64,000 bases of DNA from Paraburkholderia sp. ZP32-5 (lineage in GTDB: Bacteria > Pseudomonadota > Gammaproteobacteria > Burkholderiales > Burkholderiaceae), in assembly GCF_021390495.1 (NCBI RefSeq), contig NZ_JAJEJP010000003.1:1-64000 (forward strand), read 5' to 3'. Below the pieces are notes generated by a model, which was not told the DNA's origin, searched no databases, and saw only the letters and a list, made by a program, of their open reading frames with translations. Position numbers and translations under genes: made by a program. Below are positions 33,714 through 41,726 of the stretch, in pieces. Every line of letters begins with the position of its first letter. Positions within the stretch are counted from its first letter, which is position 1.

Positions 33714-35498
33714 TCAGTGCGAATGCCGTGGATTGCCGCGCTCGGCAATCACCTTCAGATAAAGCGTCGCCGGTTCGAGACAGCCACCGGTCGAAAGCTG
33801 CCCAACCGTCTTGCGATACAGCTCCTGCCATGGCGTTTGCGCAGGCGGAATCTCGAAGTGCACGGTCTCGCGGCGCCGTTCGAGTTCCGCTTCATCGACC
33901 AGCACGTTGACGCTGCGCGCATTCAGATCGACCCGAATGCGGTCGTTCGTGCGCAGCAATGCGAGGCCACCACCCACCGCCGCTTCCGGCGACATGTTCA
34001 GAATCGACGGACTCGCGGACGTGCCGCTCTGGCGGCCGTCACCGAGCGTCGGCAGCGACGTGATGCCCTGGCGCACCAATGCCGCGGGCGGCGCCATGTT
34101 GACGACCTCGGCGCTGCCCGGATAGCCGACCGTGCCGGTGCCGCGAATCACCAGAATGCAATGCTCGTCGATTTCGAGCGACGGATCGTTGATGCGCGCG
34201 TGATAGTCCTCCGGACCATCGAACACGATCGCGCGTGCCTCGAAGGTGTTTTCCGCGCCGGGCTCGCTCAGGTAGGTCTTGCGGAATGCTTCGCCGACCA
34301 CCGACATCTTCATGATCGCGCTATCGAAGAAGTTGCCCGACAGCACCATGAAACCGGCGCCGTGCTTGAGCGGATCGTCGGTCGTCTTGATCACTTCGCG
34401 ATCCGGCTTGGGTGCATCGGCTGCGATTTCGCCCATCGTGCGGCCCGACACGGTCAAGCATTGCTCATGCACGAGACCGCCTTTCGCCAGTTCGCGCATC
34501 ACCGCCGGCACGCCGCCCGCGCGGTGAAAACTCTCGCCGAGATATTCGCCCGCCGGCATGCAGTTGACGATCAGCGGCACCGCTTCGCCGACGCGCTGCC
34601 AGTCGGCGAGACTCAACTCGACGCCCATATGCCGCGCAATCGCAATCAGATGCGGCGGGCAATTGGTCGATGCGCCGAGCGCCGACGCGACGACGATCGC
34701 GTTTTCAAACGCTTCCTTCGTCATGATCTTCGACGGCCGCACATCCTCGCGCACCAGATCGACGATGCGCTTACCGGTCGCGTACGCCATCTGGCCGCGC
34801 TCGCGATAGGCCGCAGGAATGCTCGCGCAGCCGGGCAGCGACATGCCGAGCGCTTCGGCGAGGCTGTTCATCGACAGCGCGGTACCCATCGTGTTGCAGT
34901 GGCCGATCGACGGCGACGACGCCGTAGTCAGCTCCATGAAACCTTCGTAGTCGATCTCGCCGGCCGCGAGCAGATTGCGTGCATGCCAGATCACCGTGCC
35001 CGAGCCGACTCGCTTGCCGTCGTGCCAGCCGTCCAGCATCGGACCGCCGGACAGCACGATCGCCGGCATATCGACGGTGGCCGCGGCCATCAGGCAGGCG
35101 GGCGTGGTCTTGTCGCAGCCGGTGGTCAGCACCACGCCGTCGAGCGGAAAGCCGTGCAGAATTTCGACGAGCCCGAGATAGGCTAGATTGCGGTCGAGCG
35201 CGGCGGTCGGCCGACGGCTCTGTTCGGCGAGCGGATGAACCGGAAACTCCATCGGAATACCACCCGCATCGCGAATACCGGCCTTGGTGCGCGCCGCGAG
35301 TTCGATGTGATGCCGGTTGCAGGGCGCGAGGTCGCTGCCCGTCTGCGCGATGCCGATGATCGGCCGGCCCGACTGCAGCTCTTCGCGCGTCAGACCGTAG
35401 TTCATGAAACGCTCGACGTACAGCGCCGTCATATCCGCGTGCGATGGATCGTCGAACCATTCCTGGCTGCGCAGCCGGCGCGGGGTGGATGCTGACAT
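33714..35498 (-). CDS. IlvD/Edd-family pentonate (xylonate/arabonate) dehydratase
   Basis: A 594-residue iron-sulfur dehydratase. The cluster cysteines are visible in DLAPCNRHH, TTGCDKTTPACLM and GHCNTMGTALSMN. MSEN-like and PTLGDGRQSGTSASPSILNMSPEAA blocks place it with the sugar-acid dehydratases (xylonate, arabonate, galactonate) rather than with IlvD of valine synthesis. It removes water from an aldonate to give a 2-keto-3-deoxy sugar acid. The ATG lies 5 bp after the transporter stop and has GGAGAGAT before it. Exact aldonate unknown; xylonate is favoured by the FAH neighbour. Confidence 0.9.
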   Translation of the reverse strand: MSASTPRRLRSQEWFDDPSHADMTALYVERFMNYGLTREELQSGRPIIGIAQTGSDLAPCNRHHIELAARTKAGIRDAGGIPMEFPVHPLAEQSRRPTAALDRNLAYLGLVEILHGFPLDGVVLTTGCDKTTPACLMAAATVDMPAIVLSGGPMLDGWHDGKRVGSGTVIWHARNLLAAGEIDYEGFMELTTASSPSIGHCNTMGTALSMNSLAEALGMSLPGCASIPAAYRERGQMAYATGKRIVDLVREDVRPSKIMTKEAFENAIVVASALGASTNCPPHLIAIARHMGVELSLADWQRVGEAVPLIVNCMPAGEYLGESFHRAGGVPAVMRELAKGGLVHEQCLTVSGRTMGEIAADAPKPDREVIKTTDDPLKHGAGFMVLSGNFFDSAIMKMSVVGEAFRKTYLSEPGAENTFEARAIVFDGPEDYHARINDPSLEIDEHCILVIRGTGTVGYPGSAEVVNMAPPAALVRQGITSLPTLGDGRQSGTSASPSILNMSPEAAVGGGLALLRTNDRIRVDLNARSVNVLVDEAELERRRETVHFEIPPAQTPWQELYRKTVGQLSTGGCLEPATLYLKVIAERGNPRHSH

Positions 35499-35503
35499 GA
35501 TGC

Positions 35504-36958
35504 TTATCTCTCCGTCGTGGTGAGGGTTTCGTTGGCGTGCCCGGCGTGCTTGCTGGTGTCCTGCTTTGCATGCGCGGTCTCTGCACCGGGCGTCGCGGCG
35601 TCAGTCGACACGCTGCGCGTCAGCATCGAGCGCGGCACCAGCAGGATCAGCACGCAACTGACCAGCAGACACGCACCGAGTGCGTACGTACCGTTGTTGA
35701 TGTCGCCGGTCAGATTTTTCGCCACCGCGGTAATCATCGAACCGGTGAAGCCGGACAGATTGCCGATCGCGTTGATCATCGCGATACCGGCCGCGGCCGC
35801 GGCGCCGGACAGCAGTTGTCCGGGGAACGTCCAGTAAATCGGCATCAATGCAAGGATGCCGGCGGTCGCGATCGTCAGAAACGTGATCGCCAATACCACA
35901 TGATGCGCCAATGCCGCGCTCATGATCAGGCCGATTCCGCCAATCAACGCAGGAATCGCCGCGTGCAGGCGCCGCTCGCCGGTTTTCTTCGAATGCGCGG
36001 CGTTCGCGAGCGTCGCGATGATGGCGACGCCGTAAGGAATCGCGGTCAACAGGCCGATATGCAGCGGGTCCTGCACGCCGGTCGCCTTGATGATCGACGG
36101 CAGCCAGAACGCGAGGCCGTAGAAGCCGGTGTTGAAGGTGAGCAGGATCGCGACCAGCAGCCATACGCGCGGATCACGCACGGCCGAGGCGAAACGCCTT
36201 GTCTTTTGCACGCTTTCACGCTGCAGGTTGGACGCGAGCAGGTTCTTCTCCTGCGGCGTAAGCCAGCGCGCCTTTTCGATGCCGTCATCGAGCGAAAAGT
36301 ACACGACGAATGCGGTCAACAGCGACGGCACGCCTTCGATCAACAGCATCCACTGCCAGCCCTGGTAGCCGAACAGACCGGATGTATGGTCCATCAGCCA
36401 GCCCGACACGACGCCGCCGAGCATCAGGCTGACCGGCATCGCGATCAGAAAACCCGACATCACCCGGCTTTGCCGCTGCGCGGGAAACCAGTAGTTCAGA
36501 TACAGAATCACGCCGGGGAAAAAGCCCGCTTCGCAGATACCGAGCAGGAAGCGCAGCAGGTAGAACATCGTCGCGGTCTCGACGTGCGCAACGCGCGCGA
36601 GCGGTTCGACGAACGCGAGCGCCATCGAAACGAGCCCCCACGTAAACATGATCCGCGCGATCCAGAAGCGTGCGCCATAGCGATGCAGGAACACGTTACT
36701 GGGCACTTCGAAGATGAAATAGCCCCAGAAAAACACGCTCGCGCCGATTGCGTACATCGTGTCGGACAGGCCGAGATCGTCGAGCATCTGCAACTTTGCA
36801 AAGCCCACGTTCACGCGATCCAGATAGGCGACCACATAGCACAGCAGCAGTATCGGCAGCAGCCGGCGCACGACCTTGCGGTAGGTCTGGTCTTCGAACT
36901 CGTTGGACCGCGCGGTGGTTGTGGCGGTGGTCGTTTTTGCGGACGGTACAGCGGTCAT
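35504..36958 (-). CDS. MFS sugar acid transporter (ACS family)
   Basis: A 484-residue importer with 12 predicted helices. YLDRVNVGFAKLQM near the first helix and FEVPSNVFLHRYGARFWIARIM are typical of the anion:cation symporter family that takes up sugar acids and aromatic acids. The start at 36958 is chosen because GGAG stands 8 bp upstream; the frame stays open to 37060 through the operator region. It is the first gene of the sugar acid operon and presumably brings in the pentonate. The C-terminal tail is polar. Confidence 0.9.
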   Translation of the reverse strand: MTAVPSAKTTTATTTARSNEFEDQTYRKVVRRLLPILLLCYVVAYLDRVNVGFAKLQMLDDLGLSDTMYAIGASVFFWGYFIFEVPSNVFLHRYGARFWIARIMFTWGLVSMALAFVEPLARVAHVETATMFYLLRFLLGICEAGFFPGVILYLNYWFPAQRQSRVMSGFLIAMPVSLMLGGVVSGWLMDHTSGLFGYQGWQWMLLIEGVPSLLTAFVVYFSLDDGIEKARWLTPQEKNLLASNLQRESVQKTRRFASAVRDPRVWLLVAILLTFNTGFYGLAFWLPSIIKATGVQDPLHIGLLTAIPYGVAIIATLANAAHSKKTGERRLHAAIPALIGGIGLIMSAALAHHVVLAITFLTIATAGILALMPIYWTFPGQLLSGAAAAAGIAMINAIGNLSGFTGSMITAVAKNLTGDINNGTYALGACLLVSCVLILLVPRSMLTRSVSTDAATPGAETAHAKQDTSKHAGHANETLTTTER

Positions 36959-37262
36959 TCGTATCTCCATCGGCGTATTTTTTCGTGGGAAATGCCGTTG
37001 CGCGCCGATGCGCCTCCACGCGCGCCGACGAACTTCGCCGATACAAGTTACCGGTAACATTTCTGGCTGTGGATGTTACGCGCGGCTTACCGCCGGAACA
37101 ACCAAGGGATATCCCTGGGATGGGGAGCCGTGGGTACGGAAAGCACAAAACTCTAGCTTTCGAGTTAGCTGCTTCCCTTTTTGTAGCCTAGCGACGTTAG
37201 GCAGCCCCTGCGCATCGAATTGGTGCGCAGCTTTCAATCGCTGTGGGAGTTCGCGCCGGGCA
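36959..37262. promoter_or_regulatory. Leader of the sugar acid operon
   Basis: A 304-bp region between the HutC-type regulator gene and the transporter gene. It contains the palindrome at 37047-37058 (listed separately), a second perfect palindrome AGGGATATCCCT at 37105-37116, and the inverted repeat GCCTA, seven bases, TAGGC at 37186-37202. The clustering suggests that the operon has its own promoter here. Confidence 0.45.
37047..37058. promoter_or_regulatory. LacI-type gluconate-like operator
   Basis: GTTACCGGTAAC is a perfect 12-bp palindrome 88 bp before the transporter start. It matches the core of the operator bound by the LacI-family gluconate repressor of enterobacteria (ATGTTACCGGTAACAT). 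It points to control of the sugar acid operon by a LacI-family regulator not encoded in this window. Confidence 0.6.
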
Positions 37263-38012
37263 CTATCCGGCCTGATCGAAACCGGGCGCGCGCGGTGCCG
37301 CACCGGCCGGCGTGAAACGCGCGAACAGGCGCTGCAGATCGCCGGGGAACCACAGCCGCACGCTGGTGATTGGCGCTTCCATGCGCCACGTTTTCCGGTC
37401 GACGACGAGACACGCGCTGCCCGTCTCGATCTGGAGCAATGTCGCGATGTCGTCGGGTGCGTTGAGCGCAGTGATCTGATTCTCGGCAACGTGCCACGGG
37501 ATATGCCGCAGCAACCAGCCCCCGGGAGGCACGACCGAAAAATCGACCTGCTCCGCGGCCGGCACTTCGTCGAGCACGATCCGCCGGTCTTCGAGTGCGG
37601 CGGGCCGTGCATCCGCGTAATGCAGGCATGTCACAGCGAGCACCGTGGCACGGGCATCGAGTCGCATCAGTTCCCGGTCCTGTTTAGTGGCGCGGCGCCT
37701 GCGCTTCGCGAGCAGTTCGTAGCGATATTGCTGTCCGCGCGCGACGATTTCGGCTTCGATATCCGGAATCGCGATAACCGCGGATTGTGCGGCCGGCCGG
37801 CGCACGAAGCTGCCGACGCGGCGGCGCCGCTCGATCAGGCCCGCCTGTGTCAGCGCGAATAACGCCTTGTTGACCGTCATCCGCGCGCAGTCATATTCGA
37901 CCATCAACTCATGTTCGAAAGGAATACGATAGCCAGGTCCCCATTCGCCAGACAGGATGCGCTGCTCGATGTTGGCCCGTATGCGCTGGTGTAGGGATAC
38001 CTCGCTCTTCAT
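37263..38012 (-). CDS. GntR-family regulator, HutC subfamily (UTRA domain)
   Basis: A 249-residue repressor. The N-terminal winged helix (LHQRIRANIEQRILSGEW, MTVNKALFALTQAGLIERR) is followed by a UTRA ligand domain. The match with HutC-type regulators is close, including RMTVNKAL. A GTCTATAC operator (38094-38101) lies just upstream of it, between it and the divergent ABC/dioxygenase genes, which it most likely controls together with itself. An ATG at 38027-side codons gives a five-residue extension; MKSEVSLHQ is the preferred start. Confidence 0.88.
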   Translation of the reverse strand: MKSEVSLHQRIRANIEQRILSGEWGPGYRIPFEHELMVEYDCARMTVNKALFALTQAGLIERRRRVGSFVRRPAAQSAVIAIPDIEAEIVARGQQYRYELLAKRRRRATKQDRELMRLDARATVLAVTCLHYADARPAALEDRRIVLDEVPAAEQVDFSVVPPGGWLLRHIPWHVAENQITALNAPDDIATLLQIETGSACLVVDRKTWRMEAPITSVRLWFPGDLQRLFARFTPAGAAPRAPGFDQAG

Positions 38013-38091
38013 TCCAGTTGGCTCCAACGTCCATTTGAATGAGCTCTGTATTCACGGTCACATTATCGCCATCATTGCATCGCTGAACGTA

Positions 38092-38103
38092 ATGTCTATA
38101 CAT
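38092..38103. promoter_or_regulatory. HutC/GntR operator
   Basis: ATGTCTATACAT, with the core GTCTATAC at 38094-38101, fits the general GntR/HutC half-site rule GT-N-TA-N-AC exactly. It sits in the 220-bp divergent region, 80 bp from the regulator start and 130 bp from the binding-protein start. It can serve both promoters. Confidence 0.65.
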
Positions 38104-38232
38104 AAGTAATACTCCCAATGGCCGCTGGATTTTGCGCTTCCTATGCTACTTGACGTAACCGCAGCGCCACGATTGAAACCGCTTAGTTCAATTCAGGAAG
38201 TTGTCCAGAGGCAACCGAAGGAGGAGACCAGT

Positions 38233-39099
38233 ATGCCGAATAATCGTTGTCGCCAGCGCACGGCCTCGATGCTTGTTGCGCTCGCCGCATGCACGGCATT
38301 CGCGTGCGCCGCATTGCCTGCCAATGCGCAGACGTATGGCAATTGTGCCGTGACCGGCAAGAAAGGCTCGATGCCGCTCAAGCCGGCGATTCCCGGCCAG
38401 CTGACCGTGGAAGTCTCGCTACCCGCGCCAGGCTGGTGGAACGGCGACACACCGGAATCGATGAAAGACGGCTACGAATACTGCATGGCTGCCAACATCG
38501 CATGGCGTGCGGGTCTCGACAAGGTCGTCGTGCGCAACGTGTCGTGGGATGCGCTGATTGCCGGCCAGACCAAGGACTACGACCTGGCGTTATCCGAAGC
38601 ATCGATCACGCCGGAACGCGCCAAGGTGGTCGACTTCTCGACGCCCTATTTCGATTCCGACATCGGCGCGCTGGTCAAGACCTCGAACCCGGTTACCGCC
38701 AGCAATATCCGCACGATGCGGATCGGCGTGCATCAGGGCACGACGGGAGAGACTTTCGCCTCCAACGTGCTGAAGCCGTCGACACCGGTCAAGGTATTCC
38801 CCGACACGTCCGGCATGTTCACCGCACTTGCCGCCAATCAGATCGACGTCGTGCTGACCGACACCGCCTATTCGCTTGGCCAGGCCGCCAATTCGCATGG
38901 CACGATGAAAGTGGTCGGCCAATATTCGACCGGCGAGAAATACGGTGCGATCTATCCTAAAGGTTCATCTAACGAAGCGAACCTCAACAAGATCATCCAG
39001 GCGATGACGGATGACGGTACGCTGAAGATGCTGGCCCAGAAATATCTCGCGGCCGCGTGGGGCCAGGATCCGACGAAAGTCCCCTATTTCAAGCCATAA
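38233..39099 (+). CDS. Polar amino acid-type ABC substrate-binding protein
   Basis: A 288-residue periplasmic protein with signal peptide (cleavage near ALPANAQ). The mature protein is a type-II binding protein: LALSEASITPERAKVVDFSTPYF, MRIGVHQGTTGETF and EANLNKIIQAMTDDGTLKML. It is of the family that includes glutamine, histidine and opine binders, with a longer N-terminus (NCAVTGKKGSMPLKP). A GAAGGAGGAGAC sequence precedes the start. It is followed by its permease and by a dioxygenase, but no ATPase gene. Confidence 0.87.
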   Translation: MPNNRCRQRTASMLVALAACTAFACAALPANAQTYGNCAVTGKKGSMPLKPAIPGQLTVEVSLPAPGWWNGDTPESMKDGYEYCMAANIAWRAGLDKVVVRNVSWDALIAGQTKDYDLALSEASITPERAKVVDFSTPYFDSDIGALVKTSNPVTASNIRTMRIGVHQGTTGETFASNVLKPSTPVKVFPDTSGMFTALAANQIDVVLTDTAYSLGQAANSHGTMKVVGQYSTGEKYGAIYPKGSSNEANLNKIIQAMTDDGTLKMLAQKYLAAAWGQDPTKVPYFKP

Positions 39100-39114
39100 A
39101 GGACACATCGCCGC

Positions 39115-40233
39115 ATGCAACAAGTGCAACCCCTCGCGCTTGAAGCCGCAGGTGAAGAGCGATTCTGGCATTTCCGCGCCCCGCCGAAGGACTCTACGCG
39201 AGGCGCGGGGGTCACGCTCGTCTTCGCACTTGCCGTCGCGGCGTGCAGCTGGCGCACGCTGATCGACCTGCAGGCGACGCTCGCGTCAGTCGACGTCAAA
39301 AGCGCCGGCATCAACGCGCTGCTAGTAGTGCTCGGCATCATTGCGCTTTATCCGGCCGTGCCCGGCATACGTGGCCTGCTCCTCGCACGTCAGTCGCGCC
39401 GCGACGTTGCCGCCGGCAATCTCGGTGCCGCACGCACCGCCGCTTCGGCGTCGCGCAATCAACGTTGGGTGTCGATCGGCCTCGCGCTGTCGCTGCTGGT
39501 CGTGGTCGGTTTGATCCAGTTTCTGATTGCCAACGATCTGGCTGTTAGCCGCACGTTCTTCCTGGTGCCGCTGATGTCGGAGACGTTCCCGCTGGTCGGC
39601 AAGGCATTCCTGATCAACATCCGTATCTTCATGGTCGCCGAAGTGCTGGCGCTCATCGTCGGACTCATCGCGGCGATCGCGCGCATTGCGCCGGATTCCG
39701 CCTGGCGACCGATCCGCGTGCTGGCCGTCACGTATATCGACGTGTTCCGCGGTCTGCCCGCGATCATCACGATCTATCTGGTCGGTTTCGGCATTTCGCT
39801 GACGGGACTGCCGGTGCTGAAGGACCTGTCGCCGGAGTCTTTCGCGATCATCGCGCTGACGCTGACGTCGAGCGCGTATGTCGCCGAAATCTATCGCGCC
39901 GGCATCGAGAGCATTCACTGGAGCCAGACCGCGGCCGCGCGCTCGCTCGGTCTGTCGTATCTGCAGACGCTGCGCTTTATCGTCGTACCGCAAGCGGTGC
40001 GCCGCATGATTCCGCCGCTGCTGAGCCAGTTCATCAGCCTGCAGAAAGACACCGCGCTCGTCAACGTGATCGGCTCGATGGACGCGTTCAATCAGGCAAA
40101 GATCATCGCGAGCAACCATTTCAACCTGTCGACCGTGACGACGGTGGCGGTGATCTTCATCGCGATCACGATTCCGCAAGCGCGTTTCGTCGATCGGCTG
40201 ATCGAACGCCGCCGTCTTGCGGCTGGAACCTGA
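39115..40233 (+). CDS. Amino acid-type ABC transporter permease
   Basis: A 372-residue inner-membrane protein. The C-terminal half is a HisM/GlnP-type permease with the coupling motif ARSLGLSYLQTLRFIVVPQA and a following PLLSQFISLQKDTALVN segment. The N-terminal half adds an extra hydrophobic region (residues about 25-145) not found in short HisM/Q proteins. It has AAAGGA before the ATG and is 15 bp from the binding-protein gene. An ATPase must be borrowed from elsewhere. Confidence 0.87.
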   Translation: MQQVQPLALEAAGEERFWHFRAPPKDSTRGAGVTLVFALAVAACSWRTLIDLQATLASVDVKSAGINALLVVLGIIALYPAVPGIRGLLLARQSRRDVAAGNLGAARTAASASRNQRWVSIGLALSLLVVVGLIQFLIANDLAVSRTFFLVPLMSETFPLVGKAFLINIRIFMVAEVLALIVGLIAAIARIAPDSAWRPIRVLAVTYIDVFRGLPAIITIYLVGFGISLTGLPVLKDLSPESFAIIALTLTSSAYVAEIYRAGIESIHWSQTAAARSLGLSYLQTLRFIVVPQAVRRMIPPLLSQFISLQKDTALVNVIGSMDAFNQAKIIASNHFNLSTVTTVAVIFIAITIPQARFVDRLIERRRLAAGT

Positions 40234-40295
40234 CAAACGTATGCCGCCGATATCGGTCTCGACAACACGGCGGAACGGCCCGGTACTGGAGTCGA

Positions 40296-41105
40296 ATGAT
40301 GCAAATTAAACCGCTTATCGGCGCGCTGGGCGCCGAACTGCTCGACATCGACATATCGGCGCCGCTGCCGCCCGACACGCTCGCCGCGGTACGCCGCGCG
40401 CTGTTCGACTATCAGGTGATCGTGTTTCGCGACCAGAAGCTCACGCTCGATCAGCACAAACAGTTCGCGCGGCAATTCGGACCGTTGCACGTGCATCCAT
40501 ACATCCTCGCGAAACCGCTCGACGGCCATCCCGAGGTGCTGCGCGTGGTCAAGGAAAAGGACGATCGCCGCGTGTTCGGCGAGAAGTGGCATTCGGACGT
40601 GACGTTTCTCGAACGGCCCGTGTTGGGTTCCGTTCTCTACGCGATCGAGACGCCGAGCAAGGGCGGCGACACGCTGTTCGCGAACATGTATATGGCGTAC
40701 GAGACGCTGTCCGACGGCATGAAAGCGATGCTCGAGCCGCTGACCGCGATCCACGAAACACCCGTGCCGGAAGTCGATCCGGCGACGGGCCGGCCGCTCG
40801 AACCGATGCGGCTCGTCAACAAACGCGGCGAGCATCCAGTGTTGTTCACGCATCCGGAGACCGGCCGCAAACTGCTGTATCTGAATACGACTTACGTGAC
40901 GCACTTCAAGGGCATGACGCCGGAAGAAAGCCGTCCGCTGATCGATTATCTATGCGAGCACGCAACGCAAGCCGCGTTCACGTGCCGGGTGCGCTGGGCA
41001 CCCGGCACCGTCACGTTCTGGGACAACCGCAGCACGCAGCATCTGCCGATCAACGACTATCACGGTGAACGGCGCGAGATGCATCGCGTGACGATCGAGA
41101 CGTAG
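40296..41105 (+). CDS. TauD/TfdA-family 2-oxoglutarate-dependent dioxygenase
   Basis: A 269-residue Fe(II) enzyme. The metal triad is His99, Asp101 (KWHSDVTF) and His249 (RSTQHLPIND), with Arg260 for 2-oxoglutarate. Known members oxidise taurine, chlorinated phenoxy acids or other small acids. It is encoded with a HutC-type regulator and an amino-acid-like transporter, so the substrate is probably taken up by that transporter; a nitrogen- or sulfur-containing small acid is likely. The first of two ATG codons has a weak GGAG upstream. Confidence 0.9.
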   Translation: MMQIKPLIGALGAELLDIDISAPLPPDTLAAVRRALFDYQVIVFRDQKLTLDQHKQFARQFGPLHVHPYILAKPLDGHPEVLRVVKEKDDRRVFGEKWHSDVTFLERPVLGSVLYAIETPSKGGDTLFANMYMAYETLSDGMKAMLEPLTAIHETPVPEVDPATGRPLEPMRLVNKRGEHPVLFTHPETGRKLLYLNTTYVTHFKGMTPEESRPLIDYLCEHATQAAFTCRVRWAPGTVTFWDNRSTQHLPINDYHGERREMHRVTIET

Positions 41106-41281
41106 CGGCTGGAACGTCGGGGGCGTGAAGCGTCATGCGTTGAGATCGATTCGGGGCGCAGCGGCCTTCGGCGCAGAGTGAAATCGACCGAAGGACTAAG
41201 GCAAAATAGTCAAGGAAGTTATGCGCGGCCGGCGGCATCGCGTCGCTTGCGTTGCGCCAATCGGACGCTTGGAGATGCGCT

Positions 41282-41578
41282 ATGAAAAAGCTGACGAAAA
41301 ACTGCTCGACGCTTGCTGCGTTGGCGCTTCTGCTGACCGGATATGCCGCTGCCGGCACGCCACATAGCGGGCCACATCTGACCCAAACCGAGTGCCGTGA
41401 TCTGGCCGAAACTAAAAGCAACGCGCCTCGGACGAAGTCACAACGCCGAAGCGAGCTTTCGGCTCTGAGCAAAGCGGGCTACAACCCGTCACCCTGGCAC
41501 GACGACCCGGACTACCCAGAGGATTTACACGCGGCGCAGCGCCAGGTCGACCATTGGTTCGAAACGGAGTGCAAGTAG
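41282..41578 (+). CDS. DUF4148 small exported protein (second copy)
   Basis: A 98-residue protein with an N-terminal signal (MKKLTKNCSTLAALALLLTG, then YAAAG). It retains the family motif SELSALSKAGYNP and a following DYPEDLHAAQRQV, but is more divergent than the copy at 30458 and has two cysteines in the mature part (TECRDL, TECK). GGAG precedes the ATG. Periplasmic, function unknown. Confidence 0.85.
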   Translation: MKKLTKNCSTLAALALLLTGYAAAGTPHSGPHLTQTECRDLAETKSNAPRTKSQRRSELSALSKAGYNPSPWHDDPDYPEDLHAAQRQVDHWFETECK

Positions 41579-41673
41579 TCTCAAACCCCGACGAGAAGCC
41601 CGCGAAGCAACTACGGTTCTCTCGGACTTAGGTAGCCCGTTTTTGAACAGTCTGAGAACGCTCGACTAAAGCC

Positions 41674-41696
41674 GCCGTCCCCCGCCGGGGGACGGC
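41674..41696 (-). terminator. Strong hairpin between convergent genes
   Basis: GCCGTCCCCC and GGGGGACGGC form a perfect 10-bp GC-rich stem with a three-base loop. On the minus strand it is followed by GGCTTTAG, so it suits termination of the oxidoreductase operon; it could also stop the DUF4148 transcript. Confidence 0.65.
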
Positions 41697-41726
41697 GCAC
41701 ATCAAACAATCCCGAAGAAACGACCG

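Noticed and set aside
32295..35186. A 963-codon open frame on the plus strand
   Set aside because: It runs antisense to the FAH-family and IlvD/Edd genes, which have clear families, cofactor residues and ribosome binding sites. Long antisense frames are common in such GC-rich coding DNA, and this one is rich in Arg/His/Ala without domains.
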